Assembly: GCF_000218545.1 (NCBI RefSeq)
Contig: NC_015671.1
Location: 2,852,001-2,916,000, forward strand
Length of the DNA: 64,000 nucleotides
Source of the DNA: Cellulomonas gilvus ATCC 13127
GTDB taxonomy: Bacteria > Actinomycetota > Actinomycetes > Actinomycetales > Cellulomonadaceae
Direction of reading: 5' to 3'
The notes under the pieces are model-generated. The model saw only the letters and a list, made by a program, of their open reading frames with translations, did no database searches and had not been told where the DNA came from. Made by a program: the position numbers and the translations under genes. This document shows, piece after piece, positions 54,236-61,885 of this stretch (within the stretch, counting starts at the first letter, position 1; every line of letters starts with the position of its first letter).

Positions 54236-54302
54236 GGGGGCCTCCAGGTGGGGCTGGCTGACTGAGGTCTGCCAGCCACTCCCCCCACCTCAGGAGGCCC
54301 CC
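54236..54302 (+). promoter_or_regulatory. Leader hairpin that buries the ribosome site of the DUF4956 gene
   Basis: Stems pair 54236-54245 with 54293-54302 (10 bp), 54247-54253 with 54283-54289 (7 bp) and 54254-54258 with 54271-54275 (5 bp). The AGGAGG at 54292-54297 lies almost wholly inside the outer stem and the GTG start at 54303 follows immediately. It may be a translational switch, an RNA thermometer-like element or a terminator of the preceding gene. Confidence 0.72.
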
Positions 54303-54905
54303 GTGTCCCCCTACGCCCTCTACGCGGCCGACCTCGTCGCGATCCTGATCCTCACGTTCGCGGTGTACCTGCCGCGGCACCGGCGCCGGGACCTCGTCGT
54401 CGCATTCCTGGCCGTCAACGTCGGTGTCCTGGCGGTCTCGGCGGCGCTCGCGCAGAGCACCATCGCCGCGGGCCTGGGGCTGGGGCTGTTCGGGGTGCTC
54501 TCGATCATCCGGCTGCGGTCCACCGAGCTCGCGCAGCACGAGGTCGCGTACTACTTCGCGGCGCTCGCGCTGGGCCTGATCGGCGGGCTGGGCACCACGT
54601 CGCTGGGGCTCGGCATCGGGTTGATGGCGGCGCTCGTGGTGGTGATCGCGGCCGCCGACAGCCCGCGGCTGCTGCACCGGCTGCGCCAGCAGGTCGTCGT
54701 GGTGGACCGGGCGATCGCCGACGAGACCGCGCTGGTGGCGCACCTGGAGCGCCTGCTGGGCGGGCGCGTGCACGCGGTGACCGTGCAGCGGCTCGACCTG
54801 GTGAACGACACGACGACGGTCGACGTGCGGTTCTCGGCCGGCGCGCCTCCGCTCGTCGCTCCGACGACGACCGCCACGTACGCCGAGCCCGGGACCGTGC
54901 GATGA
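54303..54905 (+). CDS. DUF4956 membrane protein
   Basis: 200 aa with four hydrophobic segments between residues 5 and 120 (LYAADLVAILILTFAVYLPR, VVAFLAVNVGVLAVSAAL, GLGLGLFGVLSIIRLRSTEL, VAYYFAALALGLIGGLGTTS), then a cytoplasmic alpha/beta tail. GVLSIIRLRS...EVAYYF is characteristic of DUF4956, a family often adjacent to VTC-domain genes. GTG at 54303 follows AGGAGGCCCCC but is hidden in a hairpin. It overlaps the next gene by ATGA. Likely works with the VTC protein. Confidence 0.88.
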   Translation: MSPYALYAADLVAILILTFAVYLPRHRRRDLVVAFLAVNVGVLAVSAALAQSTIAAGLGLGLFGVLSIIRLRSTELAQHEVAYYFAALALGLIGGLGTTSLGLGIGLMAALVVVIAAADSPRLLHRLRQQVVVVDRAIADETALVAHLERLLGGRVHAVTVQRLDLVNDTTTVDVRFSAGAPPLVAPTTTATYAEPGTVR

Positions 54906-55690
54906 GCGCGCTCGAGGCGCGTCTCGCGCAGCTTCCCGCGGTGGGCCTGGCCGAGATCGAGAGCTCGGGCGCGGCGCTGCAGACGCGCGTCGACCGCAAG
55001 TACGTGGTCCCCGCCGCGGCGCTCGCATCGCTGCCGCTGACCGCGGGCGCGCGGGTCCTGGAGATCGACGGCCGGCGCACGTCGGTGTACGAGTCCGTCT
55101 ACTTCGACACCGTGGGGCTCGACAGCTACCTGGGTGCCGCGCTGCGGCGCCGCGGCCGGTACAAGGTCCGCACCCGCACGTACGCGGACTCGGGCGACTG
55201 CTTCGTCGAGGTCAAGACGCGCGGCGCCCGCGGCGCGACGGTCAAGCTCCGCCAGCCGCACGACGGTGAGCCGACGGTCCTGACGGACACCGCGTGGACG
55301 TTCGCGACGACGTCGCTGGGCGCGGACCGGCGCCTGACCGGCCCGCTGAGCCCGGCACTGGCCAACCGGTACCGGCGCTCCACGCTGCTGGTCGACGGCG
55401 GGCGGCCGGGTGTGACGGCACGCACCACCATCGACACCGACCTGGTGTGGATCGACCCCGCCACCGGGCTCGAGCGGCCGCTGGGCCCGCTCGCCGTGAT
55501 CGAGACGAAGACCGGCGCGACGCCGTCGGTGACCGACCGCGTGCTGTGGCGCCACGGCCACCGGCCCGTGCGCATCTCCAAGTACGGCACCGGCATGGCC
55601 CTGCTGCACCCCGACCTGCCCCTGACCCCCTGGCGCCGCGTCCTGGACCGGCACATCGAACCCCGCTCGCGCTTGTCCGCGAGCGCCTGA
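54902..55690 (+). CDS. VTC-domain (polyphosphate polymerase-type) protein
   Basis: 262 aa covering a complete VTC tunnel domain, the catalytic fold that makes polyphosphate from ATP in yeast Vtc4. Conserved basic and acidic stretches are present: ALQTRVDRKYVVP, SVYESVYFDTVGLDSY, GRYKVRTRTYADSGDCFVEV, TRGARGATVKLRQ, ANRYRRSTLL, ARTTIDTDL, AVIETKTGATPS and VRISKYGTGMALLHP. No membrane segment. The preceding DUF4956 protein probably anchors it. Bacterial VTC homologues have not all been shown to make polyphosphate, so the activity is inferred. Confidence 0.88.
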   Translation: MSALEARLAQLPAVGLAEIESSGAALQTRVDRKYVVPAAALASLPLTAGARVLEIDGRRTSVYESVYFDTVGLDSYLGAALRRRGRYKVRTRTYADSGDCFVEVKTRGARGATVKLRQPHDGEPTVLTDTAWTFATTSLGADRRLTGPLSPALANRYRRSTLLVDGGRPGVTARTTIDTDLVWIDPATGLERPLGPLAVIETKTGATPSVTDRVLWRHGHRPVRISKYGTGMALLHPDLPLTPWRRVLDRHIEPRSRLSASA

Positions 55691-55722
55691 CCCGCTCCCA
55701 CCCCGACACAAGGAGAACCCCC

Positions 55723-57675
55723 ATGCGTACCCCCCTGCGGAAGGCCGCGGTCCGCGCGGCCGTCCCCGCCACCGTCGTCGCCCTGATCCTGGCCGGCTGC
55801 TCGTCGGGCTCCACCGACACCGCCGCGTCGTCGTCCACGTCCACCTCGACCGGGGACTCCGGCACCACCGTCCCCGTCTCGACGGATGCGGACCTCACGG
55901 TCGAGAGCGCGATGGCCGAGAACACCGCGCCGCACACCGCGGACACCTCGGTCGACGAGACCGACGCCGTCGACGTGACGCTCGCCGACGGCGCGTCCAC
56001 GAGCGACTCGGACGCCGTCGCGGTGGACGGTGACACCGTCACGATCTCCGCGGGCGGCACCTACCGCCTGTCGGGCACGCTGACCGACGGGCAGGTCGTG
56101 GTGACCGCGCCCGACGAGGACGTCACCCTGGTCCTGGACGGCGTCGACCTGTCCAGCTCGACCACCTCACCCCTGCAGGTGCTCGAGGCCGACGAGGTCG
56201 TCGTCGTGCTCGCGGACGGCTCGAACAACCGGCTCGCGGACACCGCCACCTACGCGGACGACGACGAGGCGAGCGGCGCCCTGTACAGCGCGGGCGACCT
56301 GACGATCGCCGGAGGCGGGTCGTTGGACGTCGCGGCCAACGGCAACGACGGGATCGTCGGCAAGGACGGCCTGGTCGTCGAGTCCGGGACCATCACCGTG
56401 ACATCGGTGGACGACGGGATCCGCGGCAAGGACTACGTCGTCGTGACCGGTGGCGACCTCACCGTGCAGGCGGCGGGCGACGCGATCAAGTCGGACGACG
56501 ACGAGGACACGACGCTCGGCTACGTGCTGATCGAGGACGGCACGCTGACCCTGACCGCGGGCGACGACGGCCTGACCGCGAGCACCGACGCGCTCGTGGC
56601 CGGCGGGGCCGTCACCGTGACCACGGGCGACGGCGCGGGTGCGACCGTGGCGCAGGACGCCTCACCCAAGGGCGTCGTGGGCGACGCGGCCGTGGTGGTC
56701 GGTGGCGGGACGCTGACCGTGGACTCCGCGGACGATGCGATCCACTCCGACGCGGTGGTCTCGATCACGGGCGGCACGCTGAGCCTCGCGGCCGGCGACG
56801 ACGCGGTGCACGGCGAGTACGCGCTGCAGGTCGCGGGCGGCACGGTCGACATCACTCAGGCGGTCGAGGGCCTCGAGGCCCAGGAGGTCAGCATCCTCGA
56901 CGGCGACATCACGCTGGTGACGTCCGACGACGGCATCAACGGCTCGGCCGCGGACGCCACGACCGACGAAGCAACCGACGACACGGCCACAGACGGCACC
57001 GCGACCGACGACGAGGTTGCGCAGCAGGGTCCCGGGGGCGGGATGGGGGGCGAGATGAGCGCCGACGAGGACGTGCAGGTCACGATCGCGGGCGGCACGC
57101 TCGTCGTCGACGCCGAGGGCGACGGGCTCGACTCGAACGGGTCGATGACGATGACCGGCGGGACCGTGGTCGTGTCCGGCCCGACCAACGCCGGCAACGG
57201 CTCGATCGACTACAACGGCACGTTCGAGATCTCGGGCGGCGAGCTGATCGCGGTCGGCTCTTCGGGCATGGCGCAGACGCCCTCGGGCGGGTCGCAGTCC
57301 TTCGTCGGGCTGACGCTCTCGCAGCAGGGCGCGGCGGGTGACGTGGTGCAGGTGGTCGCGGCCGACGGGGACGTCCTGGCGTCGTTCACCGCGACGAAGT
57401 CGTTCGGCTCGGTGGTCTACTCCTCGCCCGACGTCGTCGACGGCGACACCTACACCGCGATGCTGGGCGGCACGGCCGGCTCCGCGGTCGCCGGGCCGCT
57501 GAACTCGGGCGGCGACGCCGGCACCACCGAGGCGGGCACGGGCACCGCGGGCGAGGTCACGGCCGGCATGGGCGGCGGCGGGATGGGTGGCGGCCGGGGC
57601 GGCGACATGGGCGACCGCCCGGCCCCCGGCCAGATGCCCGGCCAGGACGACTCCGCCCCCTCGTCCGGGGCCTGA
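55723..57675 (+). CDS. Cthe_2159-like carbohydrate-binding beta-helix lipoprotein
   Basis: 650 aa. The lipobox is LILAGCSS after a short basic signal peptide. Residues about 100-560 consist of repeated beta-strand turns such as VVVESGTITVTSVDDGIRGK, YVLIEDGTLTLTAGDDGLTA and VVSITGGTLSLAAGDDAVHG, the right-handed beta-helix pattern of Cthe_2159 (Clostridium thermocellum polysaccharide-binding protein, PF14262), rich in DDGI/GDA turns that could bind calcium. An Asp/Thr-rich insert lies near 410-440 and a Gly/Met-rich tail ends the protein. AAGGAGAACCCCC ATG. It follows the VTC gene by 32 bases, a combination seen in other bacteria. Confidence 0.86.
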   Translation: MRTPLRKAAVRAAVPATVVALILAGCSSGSTDTAASSSTSTSTGDSGTTVPVSTDADLTVESAMAENTAPHTADTSVDETDAVDVTLADGASTSDSDAVAVDGDTVTISAGGTYRLSGTLTDGQVVVTAPDEDVTLVLDGVDLSSSTTSPLQVLEADEVVVVLADGSNNRLADTATYADDDEASGALYSAGDLTIAGGGSLDVAANGNDGIVGKDGLVVESGTITVTSVDDGIRGKDYVVVTGGDLTVQAAGDAIKSDDDEDTTLGYVLIEDGTLTLTAGDDGLTASTDALVAGGAVTVTTGDGAGATVAQDASPKGVVGDAAVVVGGGTLTVDSADDAIHSDAVVSITGGTLSLAAGDDAVHGEYALQVAGGTVDITQAVEGLEAQEVSILDGDITLVTSDDGINGSAADATTDEATDDTATDGTATDDEVAQQGPGGGMGGEMSADEDVQVTIAGGTLVVDAEGDGLDSNGSMTMTGGTVVVSGPTNAGNGSIDYNGTFEISGGELIAVGSSGMAQTPSGGSQSFVGLTLSQQGAAGDVVQVVAADGDVLASFTATKSFGSVVYSSPDVVDGDTYTAMLGGTAGSAVAGPLNSGGDAGTTEAGTGTAGEVTAGMGGGGMGGGRGGDMGDRPAPGQMPGQDDSAPSSGA

Positions 57676-57681
57676 GGCCGC

Positions 57682-58794
57682 TCAGCGACCCGGCGACCCC
57701 GGCGGCTCTTCTCGGCCGGGGAGGGGCTGCCGGGTCGCCGCACGGTCACTGCCGAGAAACTGAGAGACGGCCGGCTCCATGCTGGACAGCGCGACGCGGT
57801 CGTCGAACCGCGCGCGGAAGTACTCCGCCACCCCCGGGTCGTCCCAGCGGTCCCCCACGTCGACCAGGTACGCCTGGGCCCACTGCGAGTACGACCCCGT
57901 GAGCGCGATGCCGTCCGGCCACCGCGGATCATTCCGGTACGCGTCGCGCAGCTCCTCGACGAGCACCTCCTGGTCCGCCCGCGAGAAGTCCGTCGCCGCG
58001 AAGGCGACGTGCAGATCGTCGGCCGCCGCCTCGCCCGCCCGCTTGACCGCGTCGCGGAGCGACCCGGAGCCGGGCGCACCGTCGACGATCCACTGCGTGA
58101 ACGTGGCGGTGGCCGCGTCGTAGGCCACGCCGCCGTCGGCCGCCGGGTAGGCCCGACCCGCGGCGCCGATGGCCTCGGCGAGCTCCGTGACCTGCCTGCC
58201 CGTGACGGGCCTTCCCCCGGTCGGGCCGTCGCCAGCGACCCAGGCATACCCATCGAAGTCGGCACACGAAGCGGGCAGCGTCAGCCCGTCGCCGCCGTTG
58301 AGTCGCCCGTTGCTCATCAGCCCGTACGCACCGCCCGTACCCAGCCTGTCGCCCAGCCTCCACTCCCGGCCCGTCGACAGGTCCACGAGGACCGACCGCG
58401 GCGTGTCCCAGTACCAGCTCGGCCCGACGACGAGCAGTGCCTCGTCGACGGTCACACACCCGTCACGGGCTCCGAGCCGCCCGCCGCCCGCCGCCTGGTG
58501 CTGCGAGTCCGCCGGGAGCGTGGCGATACCGATCACCGGCGTCGGCGTGCTCATGTCGGCCGTCGACGTCGGCCGCAGAGTGGGAGCGGCCGGGGCCGGG
58601 CGTCGGTGGTCGGCGGCCGTGCCGAACGCCACAGCGACGAGGACCACTGCGGCGGCGACCCCGGCGAGCAGTCGCCGGTGCGAGTGCTGCGGCGACCGCA
58701 GCGCGGGACCGACCGTCCGGACGCCGACGACTGCGGCGACCTCGTCATCCACCTGGGCGCGGAACGCCTGGCGGAACTCCTCCTCGGTGAACAT
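57682..58794 (-). CDS. Membrane protein partner of sigma 4
   Basis: 370 aa. A cytoplasmic head of about 40 residues (MFTEEEFRQAFRAQVDDEVA) is followed by a single helix (LLAGVAAAVVLVAVAFGTA) and an outer domain of about 300 aa with one Cys pair region (RDGCVTVDEALLVVGPSWYW, LPASCADFDGYAWVAGDG). It is not obviously related to the outer domains of sigma partners 1-2. The ATG at 58794 overlaps the sigma stop by one base (TGATG) and follows GAGGAGGGCGTG. By context it is an anti-sigma or sensor protein for sigma 4. It ends 6 bases from the convergent lipoprotein gene. Confidence 0.78.
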   Translation of the reverse strand: MFTEEEFRQAFRAQVDDEVAAVVGVRTVGPALRSPQHSHRRLLAGVAAAVVLVAVAFGTAADHRRPAPAAPTLRPTSTADMSTPTPVIGIATLPADSQHQAAGGGRLGARDGCVTVDEALLVVGPSWYWDTPRSVLVDLSTGREWRLGDRLGTGGAYGLMSNGRLNGGDGLTLPASCADFDGYAWVAGDGPTGGRPVTGRQVTELAEAIGAAGRAYPAADGGVAYDAATATFTQWIVDGAPGSGSLRDAVKRAGEAAADDLHVAFAATDFSRADQEVLVEELRDAYRNDPRWPDGIALTGSYSQWAQAYLVDVGDRWDDPGVAEYFRARFDDRVALSSMEPAVSQFLGSDRAATRQPLPGREEPPGSPGR

Positions 58795-59318
58795 CACGCC
58801 CTCCTCGTCGGGCTCGAAGCGGACACAGCGAGCCGGCGCAGCGCCTTGTGCGCGGTGACCCGCACGGTGCTGCGGGTGATGCCGAGCACCTCGGCGATCT
58901 CGCGGTCGTCCAGGTCCTCGATGTAGCGCAGCGTCAGCACCGCCCGGGCCTGGGGCGGGAGACCGGCCACCAGGGCGACCGCGGCACTGACCGACTCGAG
59001 CTCGGCGTACGCGTCGGGCCCCGCCAGCTCGCCGACTCGTGCGTCCACCACGGGCACCTCCGTGCGCCCCACCTGGTCCAGGTAGAGGCGCACCATGACC
59101 GTGCGGACGTACGCGAGCTGGTGGCGCGCTCGTCGGACGTGGTCCCAGCGGTCCAGCAGCCGCACCGAGGTGTCCTGGACCAGGTCCTCGGCGGCGGCGC
59201 GCTCGCGGCACAGCCCGAACGCCACGCGCAGCAGCGCGGCGCGGTGCTCCGCGACGAACCGCGCGACCTCGTCGCCCACGTCGTCGGCGACGAGATCGGT
59301 CGCCCTGCCGCTGCCCAC
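58794..59318 (-). CDS. ECF sigma factor 4
   Basis: 174 aa. Region 2: VAEHRAALLRVAFGLCRERA, AEDLVQDTSVRLLDRWDHVR, LAYVRTVMVRLYLDQVGR. Region 4: GLPPQARAVLTLRYIEDLDD, REIAEVLGITRSTVRVTAHK. It is more distant from sigma 1-3, and its -35 recognition helix differs, so it should read another promoter. I place the start at GTG 59318, which gives the normal length. The frame is open much further upstream through the antisense of sigma 3, and the ribosome site is weak, so the start is uncertain. Divergent from sigma 3 (127 bases). Confidence 0.85.
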   Translation of the reverse strand: MGSGRATDLVADDVGDEVARFVAEHRAALLRVAFGLCRERAAAEDLVQDTSVRLLDRWDHVRRARHQLAYVRTVMVRLYLDQVGRTEVPVVDARVGELAGPDAYAELESVSAAVALVAGLPPQARAVLTLRYIEDLDDREIAEVLGITRSTVRVTAHKALRRLAVSASSPTRRA

Positions 59319-59383
59319 ACCCTGAAGACTGCCCTGCGGGCCGATCGTGTTTACCGGATCCGGCAGGAATCTCGCGCACGACC

Positions 59384-59409
59384 CCAACCGCAGCGTCGCG
59401 GCGAGCGTC
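59384..59409 (+). promoter_or_regulatory. ECF-type promoter before sigma gene 3
   Basis: CCAACC (59384-59389), 16-base spacer, CGTC (59406-59409), the same pattern as before sigma 1 and 2. The expected leader to the ATG at 59446 is about 30 bases. Confidence 0.65.
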
Positions 59410-59445
59410 TGGAGGGGTAGGAAGGTCGGCGACGAAGGGTGCGGC

Positions 59446-60003
59446 ATGGCATGGGACGGGGTCCTCGACGAGCTGGTCCGCGACCGCGGGCGCGCGCTCG
59501 TCGGCCACGCGTACCTGCTGACGGGTGACCTGCGCGAGGCCGAGGACCTGGTCCAGGACGCGCTCGTGAAGGTCTTCTCCGGACGCCGGCCCGCGGCCGA
59601 GGTGGAGTCCGCCGAGGCGTACGTCCGGCGCGCGATCCACACGCTCTACATCGACGGGTTCCGCCGGCGCCGGCACTGGGCGACGATCCGGCACCTGCAC
59701 GCGGCCCCGGACGCGAGCCCGTCGGACGGACCCGACGGACCGCCTGACCTGCTGGTCGGGAACCGCCTGCTCCTGGCGCAGGCGCTCGCGGGTCTGAGCC
59801 CGCGCGAGCGGACGTGCGTGGTGCTGCACCACGTCGAGGACCTGCCGGTCGACGAGGTCGCGGCGGTCCTGTCGCTGAGCACCGGCGCGGTCAAGCGCTA
59901 CCTGTCCGACGGCCGCCGCTCGCTGCGCGAACGCCTCGGCGGACCGGCCGACGCGCCCACCCCCGACGAACGCCTGGACCTGACTCCCCGGAGGACACGA
60001 TGA
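59446..60003 (+). CDS. ECF sigma factor 3 (SigE family)
   Basis: 185 aa, a sister of sigma 1 and 2. Region 2: GRALVGHAYLLTGDLREAED, LVQDALVKVF, EAYVRRAIHTLYIDGFRRRR. Region 4: GLSPRERTCVVLHHVEDLP, VDEVAAVLSLSTGAVKRYLS. ATG at 59446 follows GAAGGGTGCGGC and fits the start alignment with sigma 2. The stop overlaps the partner's ATG by four bases. Confidence 0.9.
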   Translation: MAWDGVLDELVRDRGRALVGHAYLLTGDLREAEDLVQDALVKVFSGRRPAAEVESAEAYVRRAIHTLYIDGFRRRRHWATIRHLHAAPDASPSDGPDGPPDLLVGNRLLLAQALAGLSPRERTCVVLHHVEDLPVDEVAAVLSLSTGAVKRYLSDGRRSLRERLGGPADAPTPDERLDLTPRRTR

Positions 60004-61079
60004 ACGACCCCCTGCAGGACCAGCTCGCGGACCTCGCCCACGCCGCGGGCGCGGCGTCGGACGGCCTCGGCGAGTCGACGGTGCGCCGCGTCGCCACGCG
60101 GGTCCGGCGCAGGCGCGCGGCACGGCAGGTCGGCACGGGGGCGGTCGCGGCCTGCGCGGTCGGTGCGGTGGCGTGGGGTGCGGGACAGGTCCAGGGCGCG
60201 TCGAGCCGGCTGCCCGCGGGCCCGACCGCACCGGTGTCGCCGGCCGCACCGGTTACCCGCCCGCCGTCGGCGTCCGCGACCCCGTCCGTCGAGCACCCGC
60301 CCCGCATGATGCTGTGGGAGAAGTACTTCGAGTGCGGCGAGCCCGTCGGGATCACGATCCACTCGCGGCCCGACGCGGGCGGGCTGGTGCTGGCGGCCGA
60401 CGAGGACCTGTCGGTCACTCTCGGCGTCGCGGGCGACGCGTCCGTCACCGCGACGGTGCCGACCGCAGGCACGTTCGCGCTGGTCGGCGACGACGGCGCC
60501 GTCGTGGGCTACCTGTACCCGGACGAGGACGACCTGGTCGAGACCGACCTCCGCGCCGCACAGGGGGACACGACACGCCTCGACGGCGGGGTCCACCTGG
60601 TGGCCTGCGAGGGCGCCGACATCCCGGCCGAGGCGGTGGCATGGCCGTTCGTCCAGGCCACGGTCCGGAGCACCACGGCCGACGACGAGGGCCGCCGTGC
60701 GGTCGTGGTCGCCGCCGACCCTCGCACGCTCGACCTCACTCCGTTCGCTGCGGACCGCGGGACTGCTGGGCTCTGGGCTCCCGTCACGATCCTGGAGGCC
60801 CGCACGGGGGCGTCCGCCGGAGTGCTCGAGCATCCCGTCGTCGAGCTGGACGCACGAACAGTCGCCCTGCAAGTCGCTGGCTCGTCGTCGTGCCCGCCCA
60901 TCCCCAAGCGAGCTCGTTTCGGCAGCGACGTCATCCAGGTCGTTGTCGGGCGCGCGGACGACCTGGGGTCGTGCACCGACGACCTCATGCCCACGACGTA
61001 CGTCCTCGCCATGCCGCAGGGGTTTGCACCCACCGATGCGCCGACCGTCGAGGTCATCCACGAGGAGCAGATCGGCTGA
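60000..61079 (+). CDS. Membrane protein partner of sigma 3
   Basis: 359 aa. The head carries a basic run (RRVATRVRRRRAARQVGTGA, about 28-47) just before the membrane helix (AVAACAVGAVAWGAG). A Pro/Ala/Thr linker leads to an outer domain with MMLWEKYFECGEPVGITIHS, FALVGDDGAVVGYLYPDEDD, HLVACEGADIPAEAV and VQATVRSTTADDEGRRAVVV. The layout (basic head, helix, linker, Cys-containing beta domain) parallels partners 1 and 2, although direct sequence similarity is low. Proposed sensor/anti-sigma for sigma 3. It ends 2 bases before the convergent nrdG gene. Confidence 0.8.
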   Translation: MNDPLQDQLADLAHAAGAASDGLGESTVRRVATRVRRRRAARQVGTGAVAACAVGAVAWGAGQVQGASSRLPAGPTAPVSPAAPVTRPPSASATPSVEHPPRMMLWEKYFECGEPVGITIHSRPDAGGLVLAADEDLSVTLGVAGDASVTATVPTAGTFALVGDDGAVVGYLYPDEDDLVETDLRAAQGDTTRLDGGVHLVACEGADIPAEAVAWPFVQATVRSTTADDEGRRAVVVAADPRTLDLTPFAADRGTAGLWAPVTILEARTGASAGVLEHPVVELDARTVALQVAGSSSCPPIPKRARFGSDVIQVVVGRADDLGSCTDDLMPTTYVLAMPQGFAPTDAPTVEVIHEEQIG

Positions 61080-61081
61080 GC

Positions 61082-61885
61082 TCAGTCTGAGCCCTGACGC
61101 ATCGCGGCCAGCGCCTGCTGGTACTCGGTCGTGGTGCCGTCGGCGCGGACCTCCTGCAGGACGTGGTCCGTGACGCCCAGCGCGGCGAGGTCGGCGGTCA
61201 GCGCAGCCACGTCGTCGTCGGACAGGACGGTCGGGTCCACGGTGGTGCGGACCTGCACGTCGACGCCCGAGTCCAGCACCATGCGCAGGCTCGTGAACGC
61301 CTGGTCGGCGGCGGTCGTCTCACCGCCGACGCGCGTGATCGCGCGGTACAGCGACCGCGGGGCCTTGACGTCGAACCCGATCCAGTCGACCAGCGGCAGC
61401 AGCGACTCGAGCCGCCGCGGGTAGGCGCCACCGGTGTGCAGCCCGACGCCGAACCCCGCGGCCCGGACCTCGCGCATCGCGTCGGCCAGCCCGGCCTGGC
61501 GCGTGGGCTCACCGCCGGAGAACACCACACCGTCCAGCAGCCCGGCGCGGCGCCTCAGCAGGTCCCGGACGTCGCGCCACGGCACCTGGCCGGGGGCGCG
61601 GGGGTCCAGGATCGCGTGGTTGTGGCAGTACGTGCACCGCCACGGGCAGCCCTGCAGGAACACGGTGGCCACCAGACGCCCGGGCCAGTCGCACGACGAC
61701 ATCGGCGTCAGGCCCGCGATCGTGAGGTCGCCCGCACACGGCTCGGTGCGGCCGCCGATCGTGAGCGCCGCGGCCGCGCCCACGCCGGGCAGCAGCACGG
61801 CGCCGCGCGCGGGGGGCAGCGCCCGCTCGTCGTCGGACGACGCCGACGACGATGACGGACGCTGCCCCACCGGCGCGAGGCTCAC
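61082..61885 (-). CDS. nrdG: Anaerobic ribonucleotide reductase activating protein (radical SAM)
   Basis: 267 aa. The radical SAM cysteines are Cys80, Cys84 and Cys87 in GCPWRCTYCHN, followed by DGVVFSGGEPTRQAGL and GFGVGLHTGGAYP, which are typical SAM-binding parts. It uses a [4Fe-4S] cluster and S-adenosylmethionine to install the glycyl radical on NrdD. It is longer than E. coli NrdG (about 155 aa) and resembles the NrdG2 type. An extra 40-residue polar N-terminus is present. GTG at 61885 overlaps the nrdD stop (GTGA). Confidence 0.93.
   Translation of the reverse strand: MSLAPVGQRPSSSSASSDDERALPPARGAVLLPGVGAAAALTIGGRTEPCAGDLTIAGLTPMSSCDWPGRLVATVFLQGCPWRCTYCHNHAILDPRAPGQVPWRDVRDLLRRRAGLLDGVVFSGGEPTRQAGLADAMREVRAAGFGVGLHTGGAYPRRLESLLPLVDWIGFDVKAPRSLYRAITRVGGETTAADQAFTSLRMVLDSGVDVQVRTTVDPTVLSDDDVAALTADLAALGVTDHVLQEVRADGTTTEYQQALAAMRQGSD

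Noticed and set aside
59319..59642. Extended 282-residue form of sigma 4
   Set aside because: The first 108 residues are antisense of sigma 3, and ECF factors are normally 160-200 aa.
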